Shown piece by piece: positions 19,151 to 27,922 of a stretch of 64,000 bases of DNA (the stretch's first letter is position 1; every line of letters starts with the position of its first letter). The position numbers were made by a program, and so were the translations under genes. The stretch comes from Serratia marcescens subsp. marcescens ATCC 13880 (GTDB taxonomy: Bacteria > Pseudomonadota > Gammaproteobacteria > Enterobacterales > Enterobacteriaceae). The DNA is taken from NCBI RefSeq assembly GCF_017299535.1, contig NZ_CP071238.1:2728001-2792000 (forward strand). The letters run 5' to 3'. The notes under the pieces were generated by a model that searched no databases, was not told where the DNA came from, and saw only the letters and a list, made by a program, of their open reading frames with translations.

Positions 19151-20112
19151 TTATCTTTACCCTGCGCCGCATTCTGCTGCTGCTGATCACGCTGTTCTTC
19201 CTGACGCTGGTCAGCTTCAGCCTGAGCTATTTCACGCCGCGCGCGCCGCTGAACGGCGCCGCCCTGCTGGACGCCTATCAGTTCTACTTCGTCAGCCTGC
19301 TGCACTGGGACTTCGGCGTCTCCAGCATCAACGGCCAGGCGATCAGCGAACAGCTGCGCGAAGTGTTCCCGGCCACCATGGAACTGTGCCTGCTGGCCTT
19401 CGCCCTGGCGCTGTTCATCGGCATTCCGCTGGGCATCATCGCCGGCGTGCTGCGCGGCAAGTGGCAGGACACCGCCATCAGCACCTTCGCGCTGCTGGGC
19501 TTTTCGATGCCGGTGTTCTGGCTGGCGCTGCTGCTGATGCTGTTCTTCTCGTTGCATCTGGGCTGGCTGCCGGTTTCCGGCCGTTTCGATCTGCTGTATC
19601 AGGTGAAACCCATCACCGGTTTCGCGCTGATCGACGCCTGGCTGTCGGACTCGCCGTACCGCGCCGAGATGATCGGCAGCGCGCTGCGCCACATGATCCT
19701 GCCGATCGCCGCGCTGGCGGTGGCGCCCACCACCGAAGTGGTGCGGCTGATGCGCATCAGCACCGACGACGTGCTGAGCCAAAACTACATCAAGGCCGCC
19801 GCCACCCGCGGCCTGTCGCGCTTCACCATCATCCGTCGCCACGTGTTGCACAACGCGCTGCCGCCGATCGTGCCCAAACTGGGGCTGCAGTTCTCCACCA
19901 TGCTTACGCTGGCGATGATCACCGAAGTGGTATTCAGCTGGCCGGGCCTCGGCCGGTGGCTGATCAACGCCATTCGCCAGCAGGACTACGCGGCGATCTC
20001 CGCCGGCGTGATGGTGGTCGGCACGCTGGTGATCACCATTAACGTTCTGGCCGACATTCTGGGTGCGGCAACCAACCCGCTGAAACATAAGGAATGGTAT
20101 GCCCTTCGATAA
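19147..20112 (+). CDS. sapB: Sap ABC transporter permease SapB
   Basis: This 321-residue inner-membrane permease, of the DppB/OppB type, is nearly identical to E. coli SapB in blocks such as [21 protein letters not shown] and [20 protein letters not shown], the latter being the EAA-type loop that contacts the ATPases. It begins with GTG in a GTGA overlap with the sapA stop. Its end overlaps the sapC start by 14 bases. Confidence 0.95.
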   Translation: MIIFTLRRILLLLITLFFLTLVSFSLSYFTPRAPLNGAALLDAYQFYFVSLLHWDFGVSSINGQAISEQLREVFPATMELCLLAFALALFIGIPLGIIAGVLRGKWQDTAISTFALLGFSMPVFWLALLLMLFFSLHLGWLPVSGRFDLLYQVKPITGFALIDAWLSDSPYRAEMIGSALRHMILPIAALAVAPTTEVVRLMRISTDDVLSQNYIKAAATRGLSRFTIIRRHVLHNALPPIVPKLGLQFSTMLTLAMITEVVFSWPGLGRWLINAIRQQDYAAISAGVMVVGTLVITINVLADILGAATNPLKHKEWYALR

Positions 20113-20989
20113 CGTATACCGCGAGAAAAAGATGCCGAGCCCGCTGCGCTACACCTGGCGGATTTTCTACGGCGATGCGCTGGCGATGATCGGTTTTTAC
20201 GGCGTGATCGCCCTGCTGCTGCTGTCGCTGTTCGGCAGCCTGCTGGCGCCCTATGCGCTGGATCAGCAGTTCCTCGGCTATCAACTGCTGCCGCCGTCCT
20301 GGTCGCGCTACGGCAACGTGTCGTTCTTTCTCGGCACCGACGATCTCGGGCGCGACATCCTCAGCCGCCTGTTGACCGGCACCGCCGCCACCTTCGGTTC
20401 CGCGCTGGCGGTGACGCTGGCCGCGGCATTCTGCGGGGTGATCCTCGGCGTGTTCGCCGGCGTCACCCACGGGCTGCGCTCGGCGGTGCTTAACCACATT
20501 CTCGATACCCTGCTGTCGATTCCGTCGCTGCTGCTGGCGATCGTGGTGGTGGCGTTTATCGGCCCCAAACTCGAACACGCCATGCTGGCGGTGTGGCTGG
20601 CTCTGCTGCCGCGCATGGTGCGCACCATCTACAGCGCGGTGCACGATGAGCTGGAGAAAGAGTACGTGGTGGCGGCGCGGCTTGACGGCGCTTCCACGCT
20701 GCAGATCCTGTGGTATGCGGTCATGCCGAACATCGCGGCGGTGCTGGTGACCGAATTCACCCGCGCGCTGTCGATGGCTATTTTGGATATCGCCGCGCTC
20801 GGCTTCCTCGATCTCGGCGCGCAGTTGCCTTCTCCTGAATGGGGAGCGATGCTCGGCGATTCGCTCGAGCTGGTGTACGTCGCGCCCTGGACGGTGATGC
20901 TGCCCGGCGCGGCCATCCTCGTCAGCGTGCTGCTGGTTAACCTGTTGGGCGACGGTATGCGCCGCGCAATCAATGCCGGGGTGGAATAA
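20099..20989 (+). CDS. sapC: Sap ABC transporter permease SapC
   Basis: This is a 296-residue inner-membrane permease of the DppC/OppC type, the same length as in E. coli. Features are an early membrane segment ([22 protein letters not shown]), the [16 protein letters not shown] motif typical of the C-type permeases, and the cytoplasmic loop [21 protein letters not shown]. Its stop overlaps the sapD ATG as TAATG, showing tight coupling. Confidence 0.95.
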   Translation: MPFDNVYREKKMPSPLRYTWRIFYGDALAMIGFYGVIALLLLSLFGSLLAPYALDQQFLGYQLLPPSWSRYGNVSFFLGTDDLGRDILSRLLTGTAATFGSALAVTLAAAFCGVILGVFAGVTHGLRSAVLNHILDTLLSIPSLLLAIVVVAFIGPKLEHAMLAVWLALLPRMVRTIYSAVHDELEKEYVVAARLDGASTLQILWYAVMPNIAAVLVTEFTRALSMAILDIAALGFLDLGAQLPSPEWGAMLGDSLELVYVAPWTVMLPGAAILVSVLLVNLLGDGMRRAINAGVE

Positions 20990-21981
20990 TGCCGTTACTC
21001 GATATCCGCAATCTGACGATTGAATTTATGACCGCCGAAGGGCCGGTCAAGGCGGTCGATCGCGTCAGCATGACGCTGACCGAGGGCGAGGTGCGCGGCC
21101 TGGTGGGCGAATCGGGCTCCGGCAAGAGTCTGATCGCCAAAGCCATCTGCGGCGTGACCAAAGACAACTGGCGCGTCACCGCCGATCGTTTCCGCTTCGA
21201 CGACATCGATCTGCTGCAGCTGAGCCCGCGCGAGCGGCGCAAGCTGGTGGGCCACAACGTCTCAATGATCTTCCAGGAGCCGCAGTCCTGTCTCGACCCT
21301 TCCGAGAGCATCGGCCGCCAGCTGGCGCAGGCCATCCCAGGCTGGACCTACAAGGGCCACTGGTGGCAGCGCTTCAACTGGCGCAAACGCCGCGCCATCG
21401 AGTTGCTGCACCGCGTCGGCATCAAGGATCATGACGACATCATGGGCAGCTTCCCGTACGAGCTGACGGAAGGCGAGTGCCAGAAAGTGATGATCGCCAT
21501 CGCGCTGGCCAACCAACCGCGCCTGCTGATCGCCGATGAGCCGACCAACGCCATGGAACCGACCACGCAGGCGCAGATTTTCCGCCTGTTGGCGCGCCTC
21601 AACCAGAACAACAACACCACCATTCTGCTGATCAGCCACGACCTGCAGATGATGAGCAAGTGGGCCGATCGGGTGAACGTGCTGTACTGCGGGCAAACGG
21701 TGGAGAGCGCCCAGTGCGAAGAACTGCTGGCGGCGCCGCACCACCCTTACACCCAGGCGCTGATCCGCGCCATGCCGGACTTCGGCCGCTCGCTGCCGCA
21801 CAAAAGCCGGTTGAATACGCTGCCGGGCGCCATTCCTTCGCTGGAACACCTGCCGATCGGCTGCCGCCTGGGGCCACGCTGCCCTTACGCACAGAAGAAG
21901 TGCATCGAAACGCCGCGCCTGCGCCCGGTCAAAAACCACTTCTTCGCCTGCCACTTCCCGCTGAACATGGAGGAGCAATAA
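20989..21981 (+). CDS. sapD: Sap ABC transporter ATPase SapD
   Basis: This is a 330-residue ABC ATPase with Walker [13 protein letters not shown] and Walker B RLLIADEP. The signature region reads [12 protein letters not shown] rather than LSGGQ, and the same divergence is present in E. coli SapD. The oligopeptide/dipeptide C-terminal domain has a cysteine cluster ([14 protein letters not shown]), a likely Fe-S or metal site of this family. SapD also supports Trk potassium uptake in E. coli. Confidence 0.95.
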   Translation: MPLLDIRNLTIEFMTAEGPVKAVDRVSMTLTEGEVRGLVGESGSGKSLIAKAICGVTKDNWRVTADRFRFDDIDLLQLSPRERRKLVGHNVSMIFQEPQSCLDPSESIGRQLAQAIPGWTYKGHWWQRFNWRKRRAIELLHRVGIKDHDDIMGSFPYELTEGECQKVMIAIALANQPRLLIADEPTNAMEPTTQAQIFRLLARLNQNNNTTILLISHDLQMMSKWADRVNVLYCGQTVESAQCEELLAAPHHPYTQALIRAMPDFGRSLPHKSRLNTLPGAIPSLEHLPIGCRLGPRCPYAQKKCIETPRLRPVKNHFFACHFPLNMEEQ

Positions 21982-21982
21982 C

Positions 21983-22795
21983 ATGGAAACGCTGTTGGAA
22001 GTGCGCAACCTGAGCAAAACCTACCGCTATCGCACCGGGCTGTTCCGCCGCCAGCACGTCGAGGCGGTGAAATCGGTCAGCTTTACCCTGCGCGAAGGCC
22101 AGACGCTGGCGGTGATCGGCGAGAACGGCTCCGGCAAATCCACGCTGGCGAAGATGCTCTCCGGCATGGTGGAGCCGACCGCCGGCGAACTGTTGATCGA
22201 CGATCATCCGCTGGAATTCGGCGACTATCGCTACCGCAGCCAGCGCATTCGCATGATTTTTCAGGATCCGAGCACCTCGCTCAACCCGCGCCAGCGCATC
22301 GGCCAACTGCTGGACGCGCCGCTGCGGCTGAACACCGATCTTGAGCCTGCCGAGCGCGAGCAGCGTATCAACCAGACGCTGCGCCAGGTCGGCATGCTGC
22401 CGGATCACGCCTACTACTATCCGCACATGCTGGCCTCCGGGCAAAAACAGCGCGTCGCGCTGGCGCGTGCGCTGATCCTGCAGCCGAAGGTGATCGTCGC
22501 CGATGAGGCGCTGGCCTCGCTGGACATGTCGATGCGCTCGCAAATCATCAACCTGATGCTGGAGCTGCAGGAAAAACACGGTATTTCCTATATTTATGTC
22601 ACCCAACATCTCGGCATGATGAAGCATATCAGCGACCAGGTGCTGGTGATGCATGAAGGGGAAATCGTCGAACGCGGCAGCACCGCCGAGGTGTTGGCGG
22701 CGCCGCTGCACGAATTGACCAAGCGTCTTATCGCCAGCCACTTCGGCGAGGCGCTGACCGCCGATGCCTGGCGGCGCGACGGCGGCCGCTTCTGA
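21983..22795 (+). CDS. sapF: Sap ABC transporter ATPase SapF
   Basis: This is a 270-residue ABC ATPase with Walker A GENGSGKSTLAK, signature LASGQKQRVALARAL and Walker B VIVADEAL, plus the H-loop in IYVTQHLGMM. It pairs with SapD. It is last in the operon and is followed by a rho-independent terminator at 22814. It matches E. coli SapF in length and sequence. Confidence 0.95.
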   Translation: METLLEVRNLSKTYRYRTGLFRRQHVEAVKSVSFTLREGQTLAVIGENGSGKSTLAKMLSGMVEPTAGELLIDDHPLEFGDYRYRSQRIRMIFQDPSTSLNPRQRIGQLLDAPLRLNTDLEPAEREQRINQTLRQVGMLPDHAYYYPHMLASGQKQRVALARALILQPKVIVADEALASLDMSMRSQIINLMLELQEKHGISYIYVTQHLGMMKHISDQVLVMHEGEIVERGSTAEVLAAPLHELTKRLIASHFGEALTADAWRRDGGRF

Positions 22796-22813
22796 GTCAC
22801 GCCTTCACCTACA

Positions 22814-22836
22814 AACCCGCTGCGGCGGGTTTTTTA
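22814..22836 (+). terminator. sap operon terminator
   Basis: AACCCGC-TGC-GGCGGGTT followed by TTTTATT. Confidence 0.85.
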
Positions 22837-23016
22837 TTGCGGTACGCGCCTGCCGCTTAGCAAGAAAACGCACATACAAATTACATTCTTGTTATATATC
22901 CTTATATTTTATTCCTTTCAGTTATTGATTAGTCCGTAACATTATTTTATCTCGCCAGGGCGATCGGTGAGGATATCCCCTACGTTGAGTCTCTCATACG
23001 ACAGGATATCGCACTG
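22837..23016 (+). other. AT-rich promoter region and leader before the Cys-Cys peptide
   Basis: An AT-rich stretch (22860-22950), with likely promoter elements around TTGTTATATATCCTTATATT, leads into a GC-richer transcribed leader. The leader contains two related words, GAGGATATCCCC and CAGGATATCGC. There is no protein-coding gene until the small ORF at 23017. A sulfur-responsive activator site is possible but I cannot identify one. Confidence 0.35.
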
Positions 23017-23118
23017 ATGAACAGCCTTCGCCATCGCCGCCTCACGCAGCTTCTGCTCACCCTGGCCGCCGGTTTCTCTGTTTATGGCCACGCGCTGTGC
23101 TGCGATGAGCTGCGCTAA
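23017..23118 (+). CDS. Putative 33-aa leader peptide ending in Cys-Cys
   Basis: This short ORF codes for a peptide beginning MNSLRHRRLTQLL, with a hydrophobic middle (LLLTLAAGFSVYGHA) and the ending LCCDELR. Two adjacent cysteine codons sit 6 codons before the stop, as in leader peptides that respond to cysteine supply. It lies 98 bases upstream of the CMD-domain gene, on the same strand. No good Shine-Dalgarno sequence stands out (the upstream AGGATATCGC is nearest). A secreted micropeptide is the alternative. Confidence 0.45.
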   Translation: MNSLRHRRLTQLLLTLAAGFSVYGHALCCDELR

Positions 23119-23216
23119 ATCCGCCTTTCGCCCCGCCTGGGGGCATGTTGCCTCTTTGTCCAGCCGCCGCTGCCGTACGCCGCGTTGGCTGTTGATCATG
23201 ATTAAGGATTGACCCT

Positions 23217-24401
23217 ATGGAACGACTCCGTCGACAACATAATGCCCAGTGGTATCACGAAACCCAAAGCAGCGTGCGGGGCGATGCGCCGCTGGAGCCT
23301 CAGGCGGCCACCCTTCGCGATCGCTTTCTGCTGGGGCTGGGCGCCTTCGCCGATGAAGCCTTAAACAATGCGCTCAGCGCTCGCGCCGGGGTGTTCAACG
23401 CCTCATTGGCCGGCTACCATGCGCTGTTTCCCGATCAGGTGCCATTATCACGATACGTGACAATGTCACCCTACGATCGCCTCAGCACCGCGTTGACCGT
23501 CGCTCAGGTGACGGGCGTGCAGTCGCTTTGTAGCCACTATGCCGCCCGCCTCGCCCCGCTGCACAGCCCGGACGCTTCCCGGGAAAGCAATATCCGCCTC
23601 GCCCAGATCACTCAATACGCCCGCCAGCTTGCCAGCCAGCCCACGCTGATTTGCCGCAAGGCGCTGCAACAGCTTGGCGACGTCGGGCTGAGCCCGGCGG
23701 ATATCGTCACCTTTTCGCAAATCATCGGTTTTGTCAGCTATCAAGCGCGCGTGGTCGCGGGCGTCGCGGCGTTGGCCGGCCGGCCGGCGGCGGTGGTGCC
23801 CGGCTTCCCTAACGTCGAAGACGCCGTTGGCGTCGCTTTCAGTGCCGAAGAGTTAAGCTGGACCGCGCGTCTGCCGCCGATCGACACGGAAGCCGCCGCC
23901 GCCGAACAGCTTGACGTGCTGGATCAGAGTCACCCGCAGGCGCGCGCCGAATCTTATTATCTGCTGTTGGCGCACGATGCCGCCGCATTGCGCGAGCGTA
24001 ACGGGGTGTTCAACGGCATCAATGCCGAAGGATATGGGTTATCGAGCCGCCTGAAGGCGCTGGCGACGCTGGCGGTTTCGCGCATCAACGGCAGCCATTA
24101 TTGCGCGGCCACGGTGACGCAAGAGCTCCAGGACGACGGACTGGCCCAGGCGCTGTTCGCCGGGCTGCCTCAGGGGCTGGCATTTACCGAGGATGCCGTC
24201 AAACGCGCGGTGATCCACACCGCCGCCGAGCTGACGCGCGCACCGGAGAAATTTACCCCGCAGAGCGTGCAGCCGTTGTTCAACAGCGGCCTGAATCAGG
24301 CGCAGGCGCTGGAAGTGATCCTCACCGCCGCGCTCTACGCTTGGGAAAATCGCCTGCGCCAAACGTTGGGCGATGCGGAACCGGTACAACCGGCGCTGTG
24401 A
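23217..24401 (+). CDS. Double carboxymuconolactone-decarboxylase (AhpD-like) domain protein
   Basis: This is a 394-residue protein that looks like a fusion of two AhpD-like halves, about 20-195 and 205-394. It resembles the Avi_7170 (CMD) and Avi_7169 (alkylhydroperoxidase) families, which are usually separate genes. The halves show SHYAARL near residue 105 and INGSHYCAAT near residue 295 where active AhpD proteins have CxxC. The first half thus appears to lack both cysteines and the second keeps one. AAGGA before the ATG at 23217 supports the start. The function is unknown; a role in oxidation or sulfur metabolism is inferred from the family and from the leader peptide. Confidence 0.7.
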   Translation: MERLRRQHNAQWYHETQSSVRGDAPLEPQAATLRDRFLLGLGAFADEALNNALSARAGVFNASLAGYHALFPDQVPLSRYVTMSPYDRLSTALTVAQVTGVQSLCSHYAARLAPLHSPDASRESNIRLAQITQYARQLASQPTLICRKALQQLGDVGLSPADIVTFSQIIGFVSYQARVVAGVAALAGRPAAVVPGFPNVEDAVGVAFSAEELSWTARLPPIDTEAAAAEQLDVLDQSHPQARAESYYLLLAHDAAALRERNGVFNGINAEGYGLSSRLKALATLAVSRINGSHYCAATVTQELQDDGLAQALFAGLPQGLAFTEDAVKRAVIHTAAELTRAPEKFTPQSVQPLFNSGLNQAQALEVILTAALYAWENRLRQTLGDAEPVQPAL

Positions 24402-24413
24402 TCTGTCATCACT

Positions 24414-24446
24414 GAGTTGACGGCTAACGTTCTTCGCCGTTAACTC
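24414..24446 (+). terminator. Possible terminator after the CMD gene
   Basis: GAGTTGACGGC and GCCGTTAACTC form an 11-bp stem with one G-U. It is followed by CCCCC rather than a U-tract, so its strength is uncertain. Confidence 0.35.
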
Positions 24447-24862
24447 CCCCCTTCTCTGTTTTGGCGAAAAACTTCACCAAAATATAAATTGATAAAGCAA
24501 AAATCCAAACACACTTCATTTATCAGGATTATGATTCGTTTTATTCTGCCACCGGCGAAACACAGGGTTCGTCAAAATTATGTCTGCAAACAAAGCAATA
24601 GGCAGATTGCGCCATCGCTCAATTCTGTAACCGTTCTCATCGCAGAAGCAGTAAAACAAGGTTTTAACCCTGCTAATTATAGATGGACTCATTAAAACCC
24701 CTAACCTTTCAGCAGTGGTCGTCTTGCTATTTAGTTTCTATGATTAAGCCGATAGCGGCGTTGTGATGACCCATTTTAAATATTCAACAAAGATAAACGC
24801 TCGCCGTTATTCTCATTATTTTCAATTTTCTATCACAGCAAAAAATATTGTGAGGTAACCCT
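24447..24862 (+). other. AT-rich region upstream of the PixA/AidA gene
   Basis: About 415 bases with no credible gene. An open frame of 68 codons at 24489 has no ribosome-binding site and unnatural composition. The region is markedly AT-richer than its surroundings and must hold the promoter of the following gene; GTGAGG lies before ATG 24863. Confidence 0.4.
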
Positions 24863-25411
24863 ATGTCTGAACAAGAACTTAAATCCAGCAACAGTATCGT
24901 TAACGTGATTGTCGTCATCGATACCGATGCCCTGATAGAAGCATTCGAGAATAACAATCCCAGCCAGGACGCCGGCAACCCGACGGGCATTGGCCATCAA
25001 TACGCCTATATGGTCGTCACCTCCGAACAGGTGATCGGCGGCTCCGGCACGGCGGACCTGAACTTTAAGGCCAATGTCGGCGACGTCATTCGCTGGACCG
25101 GCACCTCAGAATCCGCCAATTTCGACGCCAGCGTGCTGATCTACGGGCTGCCGCAGTTCGGCAGCGGCACCCAGGTTTTCTCCAACCCGACCTTCAAAAT
25201 GTACACCCGCAGCTCGATGATGCCGGCGCAAAATACCGTATTCCCCGTCAGCTTCACCAACCAAACCTATTGGTTTATACAGGCAGACATTACCAATACC
25301 GGTACGGAAAACTATTGCATTCAATTTGGCCTTTATTATCGGCCAAACGGCGGCGATCAGAAATTACTGGGTTATTTCTATTGGGATCCGACCATTACCA
25401 TCAGCAATTAA
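24863..25411 (+). CDS. PixA/AidA family inclusion-body protein
   Basis: This is a 182-residue soluble beta-rich protein with the family layout. It has an N-terminal VNVIVVIDTDALIEAF, then NPTGIGHQYAYMVVTSEQ, a GTADLNFKANVGDVIRWTG strand pair, and a C-terminal CIQFGLYYR...LGYFYWDPTITIS. PixA forms cytoplasmic crystalline inclusions in Xenorhabdus. AidA homologues in Burkholderia and Ralstonia are controlled by quorum sensing and linked to host interaction. It stands alone after a long AT-rich leader, which hints at strong individual regulation. The molecular role is unknown. Confidence 0.82.
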   Translation: MSEQELKSSNSIVNVIVVIDTDALIEAFENNNPSQDAGNPTGIGHQYAYMVVTSEQVIGGSGTADLNFKANVGDVIRWTGTSESANFDASVLIYGLPQFGSGTQVFSNPTFKMYTRSSMMPAQNTVFPVSFTNQTYWFIQADITNTGTENYCIQFGLYYRPNGGDQKLLGYFYWDPTITISN

Positions 25412-25438
25412 CATAATTTCATCGGCCGTTAGAGAAAA

Positions 25439-25470
25439 CATGATGATGGCCCCACGGGGCCATCATCATG
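25439..25470 (-). terminator. Perfect 32-base palindromic hairpin between convergent genes
   Basis: CATGATGATGGCCCC-AC-GGGGCCATCATCATG has a perfect 15-bp stem. On the minus strand it is followed by TTTTCTC, so it best serves the LysR gene at 25500. On the plus strand no U-tract follows. Confidence 0.6.
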
Positions 25471-25499
25471 GCTGGAACGTCGGATAAACATAAACGTCT

Positions 25500-26405
25500 C
25501 TATTCCTTTTGCCGACGCAGCCACTCGCTGGCGGCGTCGAAGAATTTTTGCGCCAACGGCGTAGCGCGCTCCGCCATATCGACCACCACCGCCGCATGAC
25601 GCGGCATAGCGCCGATGGCCACCGGGCGCCGCTGCAGCTCGGGCATCAGCGGCGATTGCAGTTGGCCACGCGGGAACAGCCCGCAGCCCAGGCCGACGAA
25701 AATCCCCTCCAGCAGTTGGAAGATCGACGCGGTCTCGAGCCGCGTGTGCAGCGTCAACCCGGCGTCGCGGAAGTGCTGATCGAGATAGCGGCGGAAATAA
25801 CGCGTCGGTTCGGCCAGGCACAGCGGCAAGGCGGCCACCGCCTCCAGCGGCAACGGCGTGTCGCCCACCAGCTTAGGGAAGTGTTGCGGATGAAATACCA
25901 GCTCGACGCCGGTTTCCACCAGCGGTTGCGATTGAAAATGCAGTTCCTTCAGCGTCGACAGCTCGAAAAAGCCGATGCCGATGTCGACGGTATGCGCCGT
26001 CAGCGCCTCCAGCAGTTGATCGGCGCTCAGCACCGCCAGCCGGTAATCAAGATGCGGATAACGCTCGCTGACCGCCTTGAGCATTTCCGCCACCGAGATG
26101 CTGCACTGCGGCACCACGCCAAGGCGCAACGTGCCGTGCAAACCGTGCTTGAGCGACTCCACCTCCAGCTTCAGTCCCTGGTAAACCGAGACAATCTCAC
26201 GCGCCCACGCCAGCACCCGCTCGCCTTCGGCAGTAAAACCGCCGAAATGGTTGCCGCGGTTAATCAGCGAAACGCCCAGCTCTTTTTCCAGGTTTTTCAA
26301 TCGCATGGACAGCGTCGGCTGGCTGACGAAGCTGGCCTCCGCCGCTCGACCGAAGTGGCGTTCCCGTTCTAAATTACACAAATAAATCAGTTGTTTAATA
26401 TCCAT
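25500..26405 (-). CDS. LysR-family transcriptional regulator
   Basis: This is a 301-residue LTTR. The N-terminal winged helix-turn-helix is clear (HFGRAAEASFVSQPTLSMRLKNLEKELG, about 17-45), followed by the linker helix and an effector domain (LRLGVVPQCSISVAEMLKAV onward). ATG 26405 is chosen because the longer reading uses a TTG. It lies between the convergent PixA gene and dacD, so its targets are not evident. In LTTRs of this type a nearby oxidoreductase operon is a frequent target, and a YdeP-type gene lies 1.5 kb away, but that link is weak. Confidence 0.85.
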   Translation of the reverse strand: MDIKQLIYLCNLERERHFGRAAEASFVSQPTLSMRLKNLEKELGVSLINRGNHFGGFTAEGERVLAWAREIVSVYQGLKLEVESLKHGLHGTLRLGVVPQCSISVAEMLKAVSERYPHLDYRLAVLSADQLLEALTAHTVDIGIGFFELSTLKELHFQSQPLVETGVELVFHPQHFPKLVGDTPLPLEAVAALPLCLAEPTRYFRRYLDQHFRDAGLTLHTRLETASIFQLLEGIFVGLGCGLFPRGQLQSPLMPELQRRPVAIGAMPRHAAVVVDMAERATPLAQKFFDAASEWLRRQKE

Positions 26406-26470
26406 AGCGCGGCTCAATGATCGGCATTCGCGCTCAGTATACCACCGGGCGTCGTCGCTCGCCCGGTGAG

Positions 26471-27640
26471 TCAGAGCTTCAGCTTCATGTAATCCATCAG
26501 GCGCGAGAACACGCCGCCCTGCGGCACCGCCTGCAGCGCCACCAGCGGCAGGGTTTTCACCACCTGGCCATTATCGCTGATGCGGATCTGGCCAACGGTT
26601 TGTCCTTTGTTGATCGGCGCTTCCAGCCGCGCGGCATTGATCACGTACTGCGCCTTCAGTTTGTCCGCCTCGCTTTTCGGCAGGCTGAGCGACTGTTCTT
26701 GCGCGCTGCCGACCGGCAAGCGGTGGCTTTCGCCGTACCAGACCGGTTCGTCCCCCAGGCTCTGGCCGGCGCTGAACAGGTGCACCGTGGTAAAGTCGCG
26801 CAGCCCCCACGTCAACAGCTTACGCGCCTGTTCCTCGCGGCCTTTGGAACTTTTGCCGCCCATCACCACGGCGATCAGGCGGCGATCTCCTTCGGTAGCG
26901 GAGGCGATGATGTTGAAGCCGGCCGAGGCGGTGTGCCCGGTTTTCAGGCCGTCGACGTGCAGGGTCTTGTCCCACAGCAGGCCGTTGCGGTTCTGCTGCG
27001 TGATGCCGTTCCAGGTCAGCGATTTCTCGCTGTACATATGGTATTCCGCCGGCTCGCTCATGATGATGGCGCGCGCAATCACCGCCAGATCGCCGGCGGT
27101 GGTGAACTGCCCCGGCGCATCCAGCCCGTGTACCGTTTCGAAATGGGTGTTCTGCAGGCCCAGCTGCGCGCTCTTCTCGTTCATCAGCTTGACGAAGTTG
27201 GCCTGGCTGCCCGCCACATAATCGGCCATCGCCACGCAGGCGTCGTTGCCGGAATCGATGATGATGCCGCGGCTGAGATCGCGTACCGTGACCCTGTCAC
27301 CAGGCTTCAGGAACATTAGCGAGGAGCCTTTGAACACCGGGTTGCCCTGCGCCCAAGCGTCTTTCCCCACGGTGACGACATCGTCGAGGCCAATCTTATG
27401 CTGGTCGAGCGCGTGGTCGATCACCAACCCGGTCATCAGTTTGGTCAGGCTGGCCGGATTGCGCCGCTCGTCGGCATTGCCGGCGGCCAGCACCTGGCCG
27501 GTGGTGTAATCCATCAAAACGTAAGAGGCGGCGTCTATCGCCGGTGGGGTCATGGTGGGAAAATGGGGCGTCGTTTCCGCCGCCTGCGCCGCTAAAGGCA
27601 GTAATATACCGCCGATCACCACTGATACTGAACGCTTCAC
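26471..27640 (-). CDS. dacD: D-alanyl-D-alanine carboxypeptidase DacD (PBP6b)
   Basis: DacD is a low-molecular-mass penicillin-binding protein that trims the terminal D-Ala of peptidoglycan pentapeptides. The 389 residues have a signal peptide (VKRSVSVVIGGILLPLAAQA), the S-x-x-K motif SLTK near residue 65, SGN (DSGNDACVAMADY) and KTG (LKTGHTASAG), then a PBP5-type C-terminal domain. The last part is an amphipathic anchor (FSRLMDYMKLKL). A GTG at 27640 is the best start, since it opens the signal peptide; in-frame ATGs further up add an unlikely extension. Sequence identity to E. coli DacD is evident throughout. Confidence 0.93.
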   Translation of the reverse strand: MKRSVSVVIGGILLPLAAQAAETTPHFPTMTPPAIDAASYVLMDYTTGQVLAAGNADERRNPASLTKLMTGLVIDHALDQHKIGLDDVVTVGKDAWAQGNPVFKGSSLMFLKPGDRVTVRDLSRGIIIDSGNDACVAMADYVAGSQANFVKLMNEKSAQLGLQNTHFETVHGLDAPGQFTTAGDLAVIARAIIMSEPAEYHMYSEKSLTWNGITQQNRNGLLWDKTLHVDGLKTGHTASAGFNIIASATEGDRRLIAVVMGGKSSKGREEQARKLLTWGLRDFTTVHLFSAGQSLGDEPVWYGESHRLPVGSAQEQSLSLPKSEADKLKAQYVINAARLEAPINKGQTVGQIRISDNGQVVKTLPLVALQAVPQGGVFSRLMDYMKLKL

Positions 27641-27922
27641 GCTGTGTTCCTCAGGCCCGCAGGCTGAATAAAATGCCAATATAATCCGCGAGATAGACTG
27701 CATGAATTCACTTTCAGACGAAACCATTACTCTTTTGCAGCGGGTGTCTTTATGCAACCATTTGTTTAGGTCAGCGTCCGCCTGCGATAGATACGCTCTA
27801 TGCCGCCATTGCACCATTCGATTAGACGCCCGCCTGCCGCGCTCCTAAACTTGTGACATAAATACGCAAAACGCATAAAAAAGCGTTTACTTTTTAGCTA
27901 CAACCACCTGCGAAGTGTCACC

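Noticed and set aside
22942..23199. An 85-codon minus-strand frame opposite the leader peptide
   Set aside because: It overlaps the leader and the promoter region of the next gene and shows no coding character.
24489..24695. A 68-codon open frame before the PixA/AidA gene
   Set aside because: No ribosome-binding site, AT-rich random composition, no family resemblance.
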